Source: JAEUWI01 sp942492815 (GTDB taxonomy: Bacteria > Hydrogenedentota > Hydrogenedentia > Hydrogenedentales > JAEUWI01). Taken from it: a stretch of 64,000 nucleotides of DNA. Position numbers and translations under genes: made by a program. Each line of letters opens with the position of its first letter. The stretch's first letter is position 1. The DNA lies in assembly GCA_942492815.1 (NCBI GenBank), contig OW818658.1, positions 5,270,001 to 5,334,000 of the forward strand, written 5' to 3'. The notes beneath the pieces are model-generated. The model did not search any database. It was not told the DNA's origin and saw nothing but the letters and a program-made list of their open reading frames with translations. Below are positions 54,687 through 63,581 of this stretch, piece after piece.

Positions 54687-55070
54687 CTAATGCGCGACCG
54701 AGCGCACCCGTTTCTCCGAAATGTGCTTCGGGGCCGCGGGCAGTGAGGGATTCAGCGTTCGAGCGGGCTCGTTGACATAATGCACAACGCCCTCCGAAGT
54801 CCAGAACGCCGCGCCAACCGGATTGCCGTTTATCTCGACCAGCAGAACGGCACAGCCCTCGTCGAGTTCGCCCATATCAAATTGCGCGGCCCCCGTGGGA
54901 AAGCTTTGGCTGAGGCCGTCTTTTATCTGCTCCAGCACGAGTCGGGCCGAGGCAAGCTCCATCGGGGAATTTTCTCTCGCCCTCGGGGAGTTGCTGGCGC
55001 AGCCTGCGGCCAACAGGCCGATCATCGCCACAATATAAGCCGCGCCGAAGGATTTGCTGTATCTATTCAT
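54687..55070 (-). CDS. Small lipoprotein of unknown function
   Basis: A 127-residue protein with a lipoprotein signal (AMIGLLAAGC, lipidated Cys near residue 24) and a mature part of about 100 residues. The mature part contains a helix (ASARLVLEQIKDGL) and a beta-rich segment ending with a basic tail. I do not recognise the family. GGGGAAG precedes the ATG at 55070. It shares the strand with the lytic transglycosylase upstream but is separated from it by a strong terminator, so it probably has its own transcript. Confidence 0.72.
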   Translation of the reverse strand: MNRYSKSFGAAYIVAMIGLLAAGCASNSPRARENSPMELASARLVLEQIKDGLSQSFPTGAAQFDMGELDEGCAVLLVEINGNPVGAAFWTSEGVVHYVNEPARTLNPSLPAAPKHISEKRVRSVAH

Positions 55071-55103
55071 CGCTTCCCCTTTTCTGAACCACGATACGAA
55101 AAA

Positions 55104-55133
55104 CGCCGCATTGCTCGTGACTGCAATGCGGCG
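55104..55133 (-). terminator. Intrinsic terminator of the lytic transglycosylase gene
   Basis: A perfect 11-base stem (55104-55114 with 55123-55133) and eight-base loop, followed on the minus strand by five T residues; 21 bases after the stop at 55154. Confidence 0.85.
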
Positions 55134-55153
55134 CCAAAATCTAATCAAATGAA

Positions 55154-57649
55154 TCAGCCCTTGCGGATGACCACCGTGTCGCCCACCTGGAGCACATGAT
55201 TCTTCGGCCAGTTGTTCCACTTGTAGAGGTCGCTGATCTTGACGCCATAGCGGCGGGCTATCGTGGTGGGATTCTGGCCCGTCGCAACCTTGTGGGAGGT
55301 TTCCGCAGGGGCCGCGGCCGCGCGCTTGGAGGGAGGCGTCGTGGCTTCGCCACCACCGGAGACCTTGTAGGCCTTGCCCGCCTGCAGCACGGATTTCGAG
55401 GTGAGTCCGTTCCACGCGAGGAATTCGCTCAGCTTTACGCCGTATTTCTCGGCGATAACACCGGCGCTTTCGCCCTTCTTCACGGTATGGGTGGCCGCTT
55501 CGGCCTTGGCGCTTGATGCCTTCTTCTTTTCGTCGGAGGCTTTCTTGACGGGTGCGGCGGAAGCAACCTTAATCTCTTCTTCTTCCGCCTTCTCCTTCTT
55601 GCCAGCCTCTTCCTTCTTTGCGGCGGCCTTTTCTTCCGGTGCCTTCTCGGCGACCTGCTTCATGGCGGGTTCCGCACCTTCCCGGACCTGCTCGGGGGTA
55701 CCGGCGGCCACGACCAGCTTGTCGCCCACTTTAATGGTGGATTTCGAGCCGAGGTTGTTCCAGGCCAGGAAATCGCGGAGGGGCACATCGTAGTCACGGG
55801 CGATCTTCGCGGGGTAGTCACCCGGCTTCACTTCATGAAACTCGCCGCTGTCATTGGAGGCGACCTTCACGGACGCGGCCTCTTCCACTTCGGGCTGGGC
55901 TTCCGCTTCGGCCACGACCGTGTCGCCGACCTGAAGGCTTTCGCCCACTTTCAGGCGCTCGCGGCGATCCTTACCATTCCAAGCTTGGAGGTCGGCCACG
56001 GAGACTTTGTGCGCCTTGGCGATGTCGAAAAGCGTATCGCCCGGCTTCACCGTGTAGGTGGCCTTGGCGCGATTGGATTTGCCCACGCTGCCCGCCTTGC
56101 GGGAGGAGGATGCCTTTTCCGTCTCCGCCTTGGCGACCACGACTTCTTCCGCTTCCACGGCCTCGACGGATTCGAGCGCGTCTTCACCGGAGTTGCCGCC
56201 CTTGCCTTCGGAGGCGCCTTCCGGCAGCTTGAGGGTTTCGCCGGCGCGCAGTCCGCGGGCCGTGCGGATTCCATTGATGCGCATCAGCTCCGTGGCGGAG
56301 ACGCCGTGGCGCGTGGCAATCTGGGATACCGTCTCGCCGCGCTTTACTTTGTAGCTATCGCTGGCATACTGGACCGTGACCGGCTCGGAACTGGTGAGGG
56401 CGCTGGCGAAGCGCTCCGTATCCGTCTTGGGCACGAGCACGTGATAGGAACCGGTGGGCGGCGTGGTCTCATTCAGCAGCGCGGGGTTGAGGCGCGCCAG
56501 AGTACCTTCGGTATAGCCCATCTGGCCGTCAAGCCGGTTGAGCGAGTACGCGCCCGTCACGGGCACCTGAACCAGTTCTTCCGCTGAAACGGGATTGACC
56601 TTGAAACCGTAGCGTTCCGGGGAGTGGGCCACAATCACGGAGGCCACGAAGCGGGGGAAGTATTCTTTGGTTTCGAGGCGGATACGGTTGGACGCCGGGG
56701 GCGTTTCAAACAATTTCCACAGATCGGTCTCTCCGCCATTGGCCGCCATGGCGCGCTCAAGTCCGCCCTCGCCCATGTTGTAGGCGGAAAGGGCCAGCGG
56801 CCAACTCCCGTTAAAGTGGGTGTTGAGGACCTTCATGTATTCGATGGCGGCGTCGGTGGCGCTGATCCAGTCGTAGCGCTCGTCCACGTGGGAATCAACG
56901 CGGAGGTCAAATCGTTGAGCGGCGGGGCGCATGAACTGCCACATACCGCCCGCACCGGCGCGGGAGACAATTTTAGGCTGGAATCCGCTTTCGACGAGGG
57001 CGAGATAGGCCAGTTCTTCGGGCATCCCATTTTCCCGGAGCCGCTGGCGGATGTGGGGCAGGTACTTGTGGCTGCGATCCAGGAAAATCTGGAAGTTCTT
57101 GGGGTAGCTGTTCTGGATCTTGTCGATCTCCTGCAAGACGGGTTCCGGCAGGGGAAAGGGAATCTGGAACGCGGAAAGATCGCCGGGGGAGGCGTGTTCC
57201 GGGGCCGGTGCAACGGCGCCGTCATCCAGCGGACTGGACGGGCGCGCCTGATAGAGACCGGCGTTCTGGGTGGAGCCGTTCAGGATCGCCCCAAACTCCT
57301 CCCGAAGGGAATAAAAGATCTTGGGGTCCAGGTCAGCTTCGGTCAGCAATTCCAGCATGAGAACATACTGGCGGAGGGCCGCCTCCTCATCGCCGGCTTC
57401 CTGCGCGGCATTGGCGGCCTGGAAGGCCCGGTCCGCTTCCCGGAGCAGGTCCGTGACCGATCGGCTCGCGCCGGTCGCGCCGACGTTTTCGAGAGACTCC
57501 AGCGTCTCCGCCTCCACGGCGGCCGTGGGGGGCAGGGGCTCGAACTGCTCCGTGTCCCGGGCGGCATTCTTGCTGGTGGTGGCGCATCCTGAAACGAAAG
57601 TGAGCGCCAGCGTTAGTATGCATAGGGTGGAAAAGTTATAGTTCTTCAT
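55154..57649 (-). CDS. mltD: MltD-like lytic transglycosylase lipoprotein with five LysM domains
   Basis: An 831-residue outer-membrane lipoprotein (lipobox FVSGC, Cys near residue 22). An SLT/MltD catalytic domain spans about 175-330, with the catalytic Glu in ALVESGFQP near 216, AGGMWQFM and ALSAYNMGEGG. A linker leads to five LysM peptidoglycan-binding repeats (near 430, 530, 603, 720 and 783), separated by long acidic or Lys/Ala-rich spacers. E. coli MltD has two LysM domains, so five is large. The enzyme cleaves glycan strands to 1,6-anhydromuropeptides. The gene ends at a strong terminator. Confidence 0.9.
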   Translation of the reverse strand: MKNYNFSTLCILTLALTFVSGCATTSKNAARDTEQFEPLPPTAAVEAETLESLENVGATGASRSVTDLLREADRAFQAANAAQEAGDEEAALRQYVLMLELLTEADLDPKIFYSLREEFGAILNGSTQNAGLYQARPSSPLDDGAVAPAPEHASPGDLSAFQIPFPLPEPVLQEIDKIQNSYPKNFQIFLDRSHKYLPHIRQRLRENGMPEELAYLALVESGFQPKIVSRAGAGGMWQFMRPAAQRFDLRVDSHVDERYDWISATDAAIEYMKVLNTHFNGSWPLALSAYNMGEGGLERAMAANGGETDLWKLFETPPASNRIRLETKEYFPRFVASVIVAHSPERYGFKVNPVSAEELVQVPVTGAYSLNRLDGQMGYTEGTLARLNPALLNETTPPTGSYHVLVPKTDTERFASALTSSEPVTVQYASDSYKVKRGETVSQIATRHGVSATELMRINGIRTARGLRAGETLKLPEGASEGKGGNSGEDALESVEAVEAEEVVVAKAETEKASSSRKAGSVGKSNRAKATYTVKPGDTLFDIAKAHKVSVADLQAWNGKDRRERLKVGESLQVGDTVVAEAEAQPEVEEAASVKVASNDSGEFHEVKPGDYPAKIARDYDVPLRDFLAWNNLGSKSTIKVGDKLVVAAGTPEQVREGAEPAMKQVAEKAPEEKAAAKKEEAGKKEKAEEEEIKVASAAPVKKASDEKKKASSAKAEAATHTVKKGESAGVIAEKYGVKLSEFLAWNGLTSKSVLQAGKAYKVSGGGEATTPPSKRAAAAPAETSHKVATGQNPTTIARRYGVKISDLYKWNNWPKNHVLQVGDTVVIRKG

Positions 57650-58112
57650 AGAAGGCTGAATAGCTCCTTAGTTAGTGACGGCATTGAGCGGCGATCCGGG
57701 GTCGGTATTGCTCTCATGACCCTGTATCTTTGGATCGCCCGCACATTCATCGCGGACCAGTGTGGCGATTGCGTATCACGCAGTCACCCCTTCACACTCG
57801 CCCGTGTTCGCTTCGCCGGGTTATACCTCCCCCCGGCAGTACGATTTGGGCCCGTCTCCAAGTATCCTCCAGAAATCAACTGGCACCCGCGGCCTCCGTG
57901 GTGGGTGGAACCGAGCGGCCTTGCGCTCATGCTCCGGTTTGGGACCCGCCGGGTATCGAGAAGAGTTGGTCCTCCCGTGAACTTCGGATAGTGTATTCTA
58001 CATCTTGTGGGGTGTCAAGCTACTTGGTGTGCATCTTGTATTGATTTTCGCACTTTGCCCGACCGACACCGCCGCATTGCCCGCAGGCATCGCTGCAGTA
58101 CCCCACACGGTA
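57650..58112. other. Intergenic region between mltD and lptG
   Basis: 463 bases on the upstream side of mltD and downstream side of lptG. It is GC-rich and I see no convincing promoter, hairpin or gene; small frames here lack ribosome sites and known motifs. Confidence 0.5.
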
Positions 58113-59201
58113 TCAGGTTGGCATGCGCCGGAACAAATAGATACCCGCCGCCATAAACACCGCCGTGGCCAGCCAGGCCGCCACCAGCGGCGGCAGAAGT
58201 CCAATCGTGCCGAGCCCCACCGACACCGCGTAGAGCATTACGTAGGCGAGGCCAAGCGCGATGCTGATACCGAAGCTGATGAAGATCCCGCCGCGCCGAA
58301 TCTTTAAGGCAAACGGTATGGCGAGCCAAACGATGACAAAACAGAGGATGGGCCGCGAAAACTTGGTGTGGAATGCCACCCACCCTTTGCCTGCGGGCAC
58401 GCCCATGTCTTCGGCGCTCTTCAAGTCGTCGTACAGCGTGGAGACGGATTTCCCCTCCGCAGGCTGGGTCAGCGCAAAGAGCATGTCGGGCGACTCGCTG
58501 AAGGGCGCGGGCTGCTGGCTGATCAGCGCGGTATTGCGCGTCGACTTGTCCCGCCGGAACGAGGCCCAGCGACCGTCTTCCAGAATCCACTGGCTCCGCT
58601 CGGGATCCCAGTAAATCCGGTTGGCCCGGATCTCGTCCATGCCGTTCTCCGTGAAGGCGTGTATAAACACGTCTTTGCCCGTGAGGGCCACGGGATTGAA
58701 GCGCAGAATATGGCAGGACCACTTCTTCTCCCCCAGATTGGTCCAGCTCGGCCCGGCCCCATCCGCCTGGGTAAAACGGCGGAAGTACTCCCGATCGATG
58801 CGGTTGGCCGTTCGGGCGGACTCTATGCCGATCGTATTCTCGAAGGCGAAGACCGCGACAGCAAGCAGGAGGGAGATCAGAATCGGGACCCGTGCGATAC
58901 GACCGAGGCTCACCCCCCCGGCCAGAAGGGCCGTAATTTCCTGGTCCTGGGCGGCCTTGCCCAATACCAGTAGCGTGGCAACCAGCAAGGCCAGAGCCAG
59001 GGCCTGAAACTTGAACATGAACGTGGGGACATGGCTCGCGTAGTACTGGACCACGATAGGCCAGGGGATATCGTATTTCACGATGGAGCTCTGGCGGGCC
59101 GTGAGCAGATCGATGACAATATACAGTAGCACAAAGGCCAGCAGGGTCCGGGCCAGGGCTCCCAGGAGCTTGACGGCGAGTCGGCGCTCATAGAGGTTCA
59201 T
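58113..59201 (-). CDS. lptG: LPS-export ABC transporter permease LptG
   Basis: A 362-residue YjgP/YjgQ-family permease: three membrane helices at each end (about 10-115 and 265-360) around a periplasmic jelly-roll domain (about 125-255). It starts with the common MNLYERRLAVKLL opening. With LptF and the ATPase LptB it lifts LPS from the inner membrane to the LptC/LptA bridge. Its ATG overlaps the lptF stop by four bases. The long frame upstream of 59201 lies inside lptF and is not coding. Confidence 0.9.
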   Translation of the reverse strand: MNLYERRLAVKLLGALARTLLAFVLLYIVIDLLTARQSSIVKYDIPWPIVVQYYASHVPTFMFKFQALALALLVATLLVLGKAAQDQEITALLAGGVSLGRIARVPILISLLLAVAVFAFENTIGIESARTANRIDREYFRRFTQADGAGPSWTNLGEKKWSCHILRFNPVALTGKDVFIHAFTENGMDEIRANRIYWDPERSQWILEDGRWASFRRDKSTRNTALISQQPAPFSESPDMLFALTQPAEGKSVSTLYDDLKSAEDMGVPAGKGWVAFHTKFSRPILCFVIVWLAIPFALKIRRGGIFISFGISIALGLAYVMLYAVSVGLGTIGLLPPLVAAWLATAVFMAAGIYLFRRMPT

Positions 59202-60334
59202 ACGCGATCCACCCGCCAGAGGAAGAGCAGTCCGACGCCGATAAGGGCCAGATTCGGCACCTGCGACAGGAGTATAACGGTGTTCAGCGAGGGCAGGGAG
59301 CCGCCTTTCATGATAGCGGCTTCGGCGACGGTGCCCAGGCTGCCGTTGAGCATGGCCCGGAGTACAAAATAGGCCACGACGATGATGAGGCCGCTGGAGA
59401 AGGTATAGGAGCGGCCCGAACGGCGCGCGCGCGCACCGATGGGCGCGGCCACCACGCTGACAGCCAGACACATGAGGGGAAAGGCCAGCCGGTCGCCGAT
59501 CTCGCCCCGGACCTTGGCCAGTTCTACCTTGATGACCTTGTTCCCCTCTTTGGCGGTTTCCCGGAGCACGCCCTCTTCGTGAAGCAGTCGGCTCAAGGTC
59601 CACCCCTGGCGCTGGCCTTCGCGCTCGAAGGTTTGGAGCCGGGGCAACGTAATCCGAGAGGATTCCACATTCACCGTCATCTGATTTTCCTGGATTGGCC
59701 AGACGTCCTTCATTTCGAGGCGCGCGACGCCGTTCTCGTCGATAACACGGGCCGACTTGGCGTAGTGGGCGTGAATATTCTGGCCGCGCTTCTGGAGCAC
59801 GATGACGTTGTGCAGCGTCCGGTCCGCATCCCGGCTGCCGATGTAGACGCGCCAGCCGCCGTATTCGTGCATCACGCCCGTGGGGACCGTATCCAGCGTT
59901 ACCCGCAGGGGCATTTCACTGCCGATGAGATAAGACAGGCGCTGAAAGGCCCAGGGCTGGCCCTGATCGAGCAGCAGGAAGGAGGCGGCGCTGACGGCGG
60001 CGCCCGCCGCCACAATGGGGAGAACCAGGCGGCGCAGGGGAATCCCCGCAGCCTTGGCGGCGGTCAACTCGCTGGTCTGGGCCATGCGCCCGAACGCCAT
60101 CATGATGCCCAGCAGAAAGGTCACGGGCACGATGAGTCCGGCAAGCGACGGCAGCGAGTAAAGGGAAATGCGGGAGATATCGAGAACCGTGAGCTGGGCG
60201 ACCGGAAGCTTTTCGAGCAGGTTCTGGACCTCCTCGCCGATGGTCCCGAGCAACACCACGAAGCTGATGACCACGGCGGCCATCAACGCGGGAATCCAGA
60301 TCTGTCGCAGGGTATAGCGGGTGAGAAGCGTCAC
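59198..60334 (-). CDS. lptF: LPS-export ABC transporter permease LptF
   Basis: A 378-residue YjgP/YjgQ-family permease with the same helix-jelly-roll-helix layout. The opening VTLLTRYTLRQIW and the coupling region ELTAAKAAGIPLRRL are characteristic of LptF. The GTG at 60334 fits the family start; an upstream GTG would add 45 residues of unrelated, Pro/Arg-rich sequence. It is translationally coupled to lptG. lptB and lptA are not in the window. Confidence 0.9.
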   Translation of the reverse strand: MTLLTRYTLRQIWIPALMAAVVISFVVLLGTIGEEVQNLLEKLPVAQLTVLDISRISLYSLPSLAGLIVPVTFLLGIMMAFGRMAQTSELTAAKAAGIPLRRLVLPIVAAGAAVSAASFLLLDQGQPWAFQRLSYLIGSEMPLRVTLDTVPTGVMHEYGGWRVYIGSRDADRTLHNVIVLQKRGQNIHAHYAKSARVIDENGVARLEMKDVWPIQENQMTVNVESSRITLPRLQTFEREGQRQGWTLSRLLHEEGVLRETAKEGNKVIKVELAKVRGEIGDRLAFPLMCLAVSVVAAPIGARARRSGRSYTFSSGLIIVVAYFVLRAMLNGSLGTVAEAAIMKGGSLPSLNTVILLSQVPNLALIGVGLLFLWRVDRV

Positions 60335-60493
60335 TCGGGGTCTACTTTCAGGGGGTTGAAACGGGAAGTATAGCGGATATCGGCCCCCCGGCTCACCTTG
60401 CGGTCGCCGCAGGACTAAAGAATCGCCCTTCTTCGCCGATAAACAGTTTGCGACGGATTTAATACTCACTCATCCATTGAGGAGACAATACAC

Positions 60494-61813
60494 ATGGGAA
60501 CCATTGCGCTATCCTCTCTGGCAAGCAACTATGCCCCCCGATTTTCCAACTTTCCAGGGAGCGGTACCGCTGCTGCTCTCCTTCCTACACGTCCCGCCCC
60601 GCAACGGGATGCCGCCCTAGTCCAACCCAACCAGGAACAGGCCCTCACGGAAGCGTTTGAAGGGGCGGTCTACCGCTCCCTGGAAACCCGACAGTCTCTC
60701 TCGATGCAACTTTCCTCCACCCACGCCCAATTGGGTCAGGGCGGTACCGAAGGCGGCGCGGCAGCCTCGCTGGAAACGACCCAGCTCACCTTTGATTTCT
60801 TCGAGGAAACACGCTTCGAGGAACTGGCCCTGTTCCAGCAGCGCACGGAGAATGCAGGCGAAAACCTTGACGGCGAACGCCAAACCTCCTTTTACGCGGC
60901 CAGCCGGGAAATCTCCACACGATTCGAGTTCTCCGTTTCAATCTCCGGCGCGGCGCTGAATGGCTTCGCAAAGACCGCCGAGGGCACGGGCGGTTCCAAT
61001 GAGCTCATGGACAAGCTGCTGGCAGCCACGGAAAAATTGCTGGGTGAAGCGGACGAATTCATCAATCAATTCTTTTCCCAACTGGATGGCACGGATGGCG
61101 CCTTCAATGCTGAATCTCTGGATGAACTCTTCAATGAATTCGTCTCCGGCTTCCTGGAAGCCTTCTCCGGCGACTTTGGCGCGGCCCTGGGCCTGGGCAA
61201 TGCCGCCGGTCAATCGGGCAAATCGGGAACGTCAGCCCAATCTACGTCCGTGCAACTCGAATTCAAGTTTGAATTCAGCGCTTCCGTCACCACCACGGAA
61301 ACCCAGGTGCAGCAGGGCGACCCCATCGTATTCGATCTCGACAACGACGGTGTCGAACTGAGCAACTACCAGCAGGGCGCCCGCTTTGATCTGATGGGCA
61401 CCGGACGCGCCCAGCAGACGGCCTTCGTGAATGGCGGCGACGCCTTCCTCGCCCTCGATCGCAACAAGGATGGCAGCATCAACAGCGGTCTGGAGCTTTT
61501 CGGCGAGCAACATGGCGCGAGCAATGGCTTTGAGGAACTCCGCAAGTTCGACCTGAACGGCGACGGCACCATCAACCGGAATGACGCCATATTCAACGAG
61601 CTGCGGCTTTTCAAAGACAACGGCAACGGCCTGACCGAAGCCGGTGAACTCCTCGGCCTCGCCGACGCTGGCATCGATGAGATCCTGCTAAACTATCGTG
61701 ATGTGGACCAGAAGGCTGCGGGCGGCAACCGGCTCACCCAGATCGCCTCCTACCTTAAGAACGATGGCAGCCGGGGCCAGATCGCCGACGCACTGCTGAA
61801 CTACATCGCATAG
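60494..61813 (+). CDS. Acidic calcium-binding protein with RTX-type C-terminal domain
   Basis: A 439-residue acidic protein without a signal peptide. The C-terminal half has calcium-binding loops of the type seen near the ends of RTX and other type I-secreted proteins: VFDLDNDGVEL (near 281), LDRNKDGSINSG (near 320), FDLNGDGTINRND (near 352) and FKDNGNGLTEAGE (near 373). The N-terminal 270 residues are Gln/Ser/Glu-rich and of unknown fold. Export without a signal peptide would need a type I system, which is not nearby. A strong GAGGAG site precedes the ATG. It is divergent from lptF. Confidence 0.72.
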   Translation: MGTIALSSLASNYAPRFSNFPGSGTAAALLPTRPAPQRDAALVQPNQEQALTEAFEGAVYRSLETRQSLSMQLSSTHAQLGQGGTEGGAAASLETTQLTFDFFEETRFEELALFQQRTENAGENLDGERQTSFYAASREISTRFEFSVSISGAALNGFAKTAEGTGGSNELMDKLLAATEKLLGEADEFINQFFSQLDGTDGAFNAESLDELFNEFVSGFLEAFSGDFGAALGLGNAAGQSGKSGTSAQSTSVQLEFKFEFSASVTTTETQVQQGDPIVFDLDNDGVELSNYQQGARFDLMGTGRAQQTAFVNGGDAFLALDRNKDGSINSGLELFGEQHGASNGFEELRKFDLNGDGTINRNDAIFNELRLFKDNGNGLTEAGELLGLADAGIDEILLNYRDVDQKAAGGNRLTQIASYLKNDGSRGQIADALLNYIA

Positions 61814-62105
61814 GGACAGGGTCGCCCCGCGATTGCTGATGGCGGCGTAGTCCTGGCGTAAACAATGCCACTACTTCGAGTGTCACGCACCCGACCGGCG
61901 GGCCTGTCCCGTCGTCTGACGTCAAGTCCCTGATTCGTCAACACAGCCACGAAACTGCGGCGAGCTCCTCTCCTCCACGAGGCATCAGACGGGATAGCCG
62001 TTCCACCAGCCTGCCAATATCCCACTCATCGCCTGCATCGCCAAAATCATTCCTTCGCGATCGCAGTGCTTTTCTGTATAATCACGCCATGGACAGGAGG
62101 TTACC
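61814..62105. other. Intergenic region ahead of the DUF151 gene
   Basis: 292 bases with no gene that I can support. A TATAAT hexamer (62077-62082) and a strong ribosome site (AGGAGG at 62095-62100) define the leader of the next gene; the -35 is weak. Confidence 0.55.
62077..62082 (+). promoter_or_regulatory. -10 element (TATAAT) of the DUF151 gene
   Basis: A perfect TATAAT hexamer 24 bases before the start at 62106, with only a weak -35 match at the right spacing. Confidence 0.4.
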
Positions 62106-62582
62106 ATGCTTGAAGTTGAGATCCTGGGCGTAAGCCAGGCCGAAGAACACCAGTACCCGCTGGTTTTATTGCGCCATGAAAACAAGGTGCTCCCCATTCT
62201 GGTGGGACTCCCGGAAGCGAGCGCCATCCAGATTGGCCTGCTCGGCGAAAAAACGGCGCGGCCCATGACGCATGATCTCATCTGCAACCTCCTCGTGGGC
62301 CTCCGCGGCGAACTCACCTCCGTCAACATCTACAAACTCGAAAACGAGACCTTCCTCGCCCACCTCAACGTCGAGCAGAAAAACGACGAAGGCCACATCG
62401 AGCAAATCCTCCGCATCGATACCCGACCCAGCGACGGCATCGCGATCGCCGTACGCGTCGGCTGCCCCATCATGGTGGCCGAAGAAGTCATGGAAAGCGC
62501 TGCCCAGGACGCCTCCATCCTCGGCGAAGCCGATGATGAAGACGAGGACGACGCGGATGCAGACGGCGAAAGCCCGTTCTAA
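62106..62582 (+). CDS. Bifunctional nuclease family protein (DUF151)
   Basis: A 158-residue DUF151 protein: the N-terminal strand LVLLRHENKVLPILVGLPEASAI and the RPSDGIAIAVRVGCPI segment are diagnostic of the family, whose plant member has DNase and RNase activity. Bacterial members are widespread but little studied. The last 25 residues are strongly acidic (EADDEDEDD), beyond the core domain. AGGAGG lies six bases before the ATG. Confidence 0.9.
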   Translation: MLEVEILGVSQAEEHQYPLVLLRHENKVLPILVGLPEASAIQIGLLGEKTARPMTHDLICNLLVGLRGELTSVNIYKLENETFLAHLNVEQKNDEGHIEQILRIDTRPSDGIAIAVRVGCPIMVAEEVMESAAQDASILGEADDEDEDDADADGESPF

Positions 62583-63100
62583 GATTTCCCAACCACGCAA
62601 ATGGTATTAGATGGGCCATCGTAGGCCAAGGGGGACGGACCCGCGCCGTGGCCCGTTGCCGGGTGGAGCGGCCCCCAGCGACCTTCGGCCCCTTCAACGG
62701 GGCAAAGCAAACGTCCCAGCGCGGGCCTGTCCCAATGGATGCGGAGGAACGCCGCCGGACCCTTGCGAAGCTCTGTGGGCACCTCCCGCCGCGCGGAAAT
62801 GCTCGAAAGAATCCACCTGCCCCCTTACGAAAAGCCACCCATCACCCGCCGTTGACGACCGCCTTACCCTCTGCTAGACTGCCCACAACCTTTCGCAACG
62901 CGAAAGGATACGTGGCAGGGTAATCCCCGGAGGGCAAAAACATGACGCAAGCGCAACACAAGGGGCTGCAACATAACGGGGGGAGACCAGAGAAACGGTG
63001 GATGCTTCTAAAATACCCACCGCTCGTTGCCACGGTCCTCCGTGGCAATGCATACCGTTCCGCTCTGCGGAACAGACGGCGCGCGTGATCCCCTGCGCGC
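62583..63100. other. Intergenic hairpin cluster before repeat copy B
   Basis: About 520 bases with three small perfect hairpins: an eight-base stem at 62889-62896/62900-62907, a nine-base stem at 63027-63035/63040-63048 and a seven-base stem at 63057-63063/63067-63073. A short ATG frame (62942-63088, 48 codons) reads across the last two hairpins; it has no ribosome site, and I take it as repeat sequence, not a gene. These hairpins resemble the modules of the 453-bp element that follows. Confidence 0.6.
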
Positions 63101-63553
63101 AAATCAGTAACCACCGGTAGAACCGGTGGTATGAGGAAGGCCCCTAAAAGGGGCCGAACACACTGACACATACAAATCGATTCCTTAAGTTCTAGTCCCG
63201 AAGGGACGGCATATCGTAGCCCAGGGTGAAGCGAGGTACGAGCGAACCCTGGGTCAACTGGCCCAAAACTCTTGAATCCCGAAGGGATGGCATAGAAGAC
63301 CGGGGACGAACTCCCACGTTCTCCTATGCCGCCCCGCTGGGGCTCTGAACTTTTGGCATCCGATACCCAGGGTTCGCTCGTACCTCGCTTCACCCTGGGC
63401 TACGATATGCCGCTCCTATGGAGCTAATACAGTCATTTCTTCAAATACTTGTTGCTATTCAGGCCCGAGTCGTTCGCGCATCATCGTTTACAACGGCGGA
63501 ACGGCAGCGCCTAATGAATTCTCACCGGCAGAGCCGGTGGATTAGCTTGGATT
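63101..63553 (-). repeat. 453-bp palindromic repeat element, copy B
   Basis: Reverse-oriented copy of 15172-15624, the same length with about eight substitutions by eye. The perfect 48-bp arms lie at 63207-63254 and 63365-63412, and the CCACCGG terminal hairpins are kept. The copy ends 28 bases before the last, truncated gene. The open frame crossing it (62842-63393, minus) matches the one in copy A only within the repeat. Confidence 0.9.
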
Positions 63554-63581
63554 CAGTCGAATGCCGTTGGGAGTTACAAAT

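Noticed and set aside
57716..57991. Plus-strand frames between mltD and lptG
   Set aside because: Low-complexity, no ribosome site, no motif; overlapping frames are equally open.
58113..59603. Longer version of lptG starting at 59603
   Set aside because: The extra 134 codons lie inside lptF in another frame and are Arg/Gly-rich shadow sequence; the ATG at 59201 starts the conserved protein.
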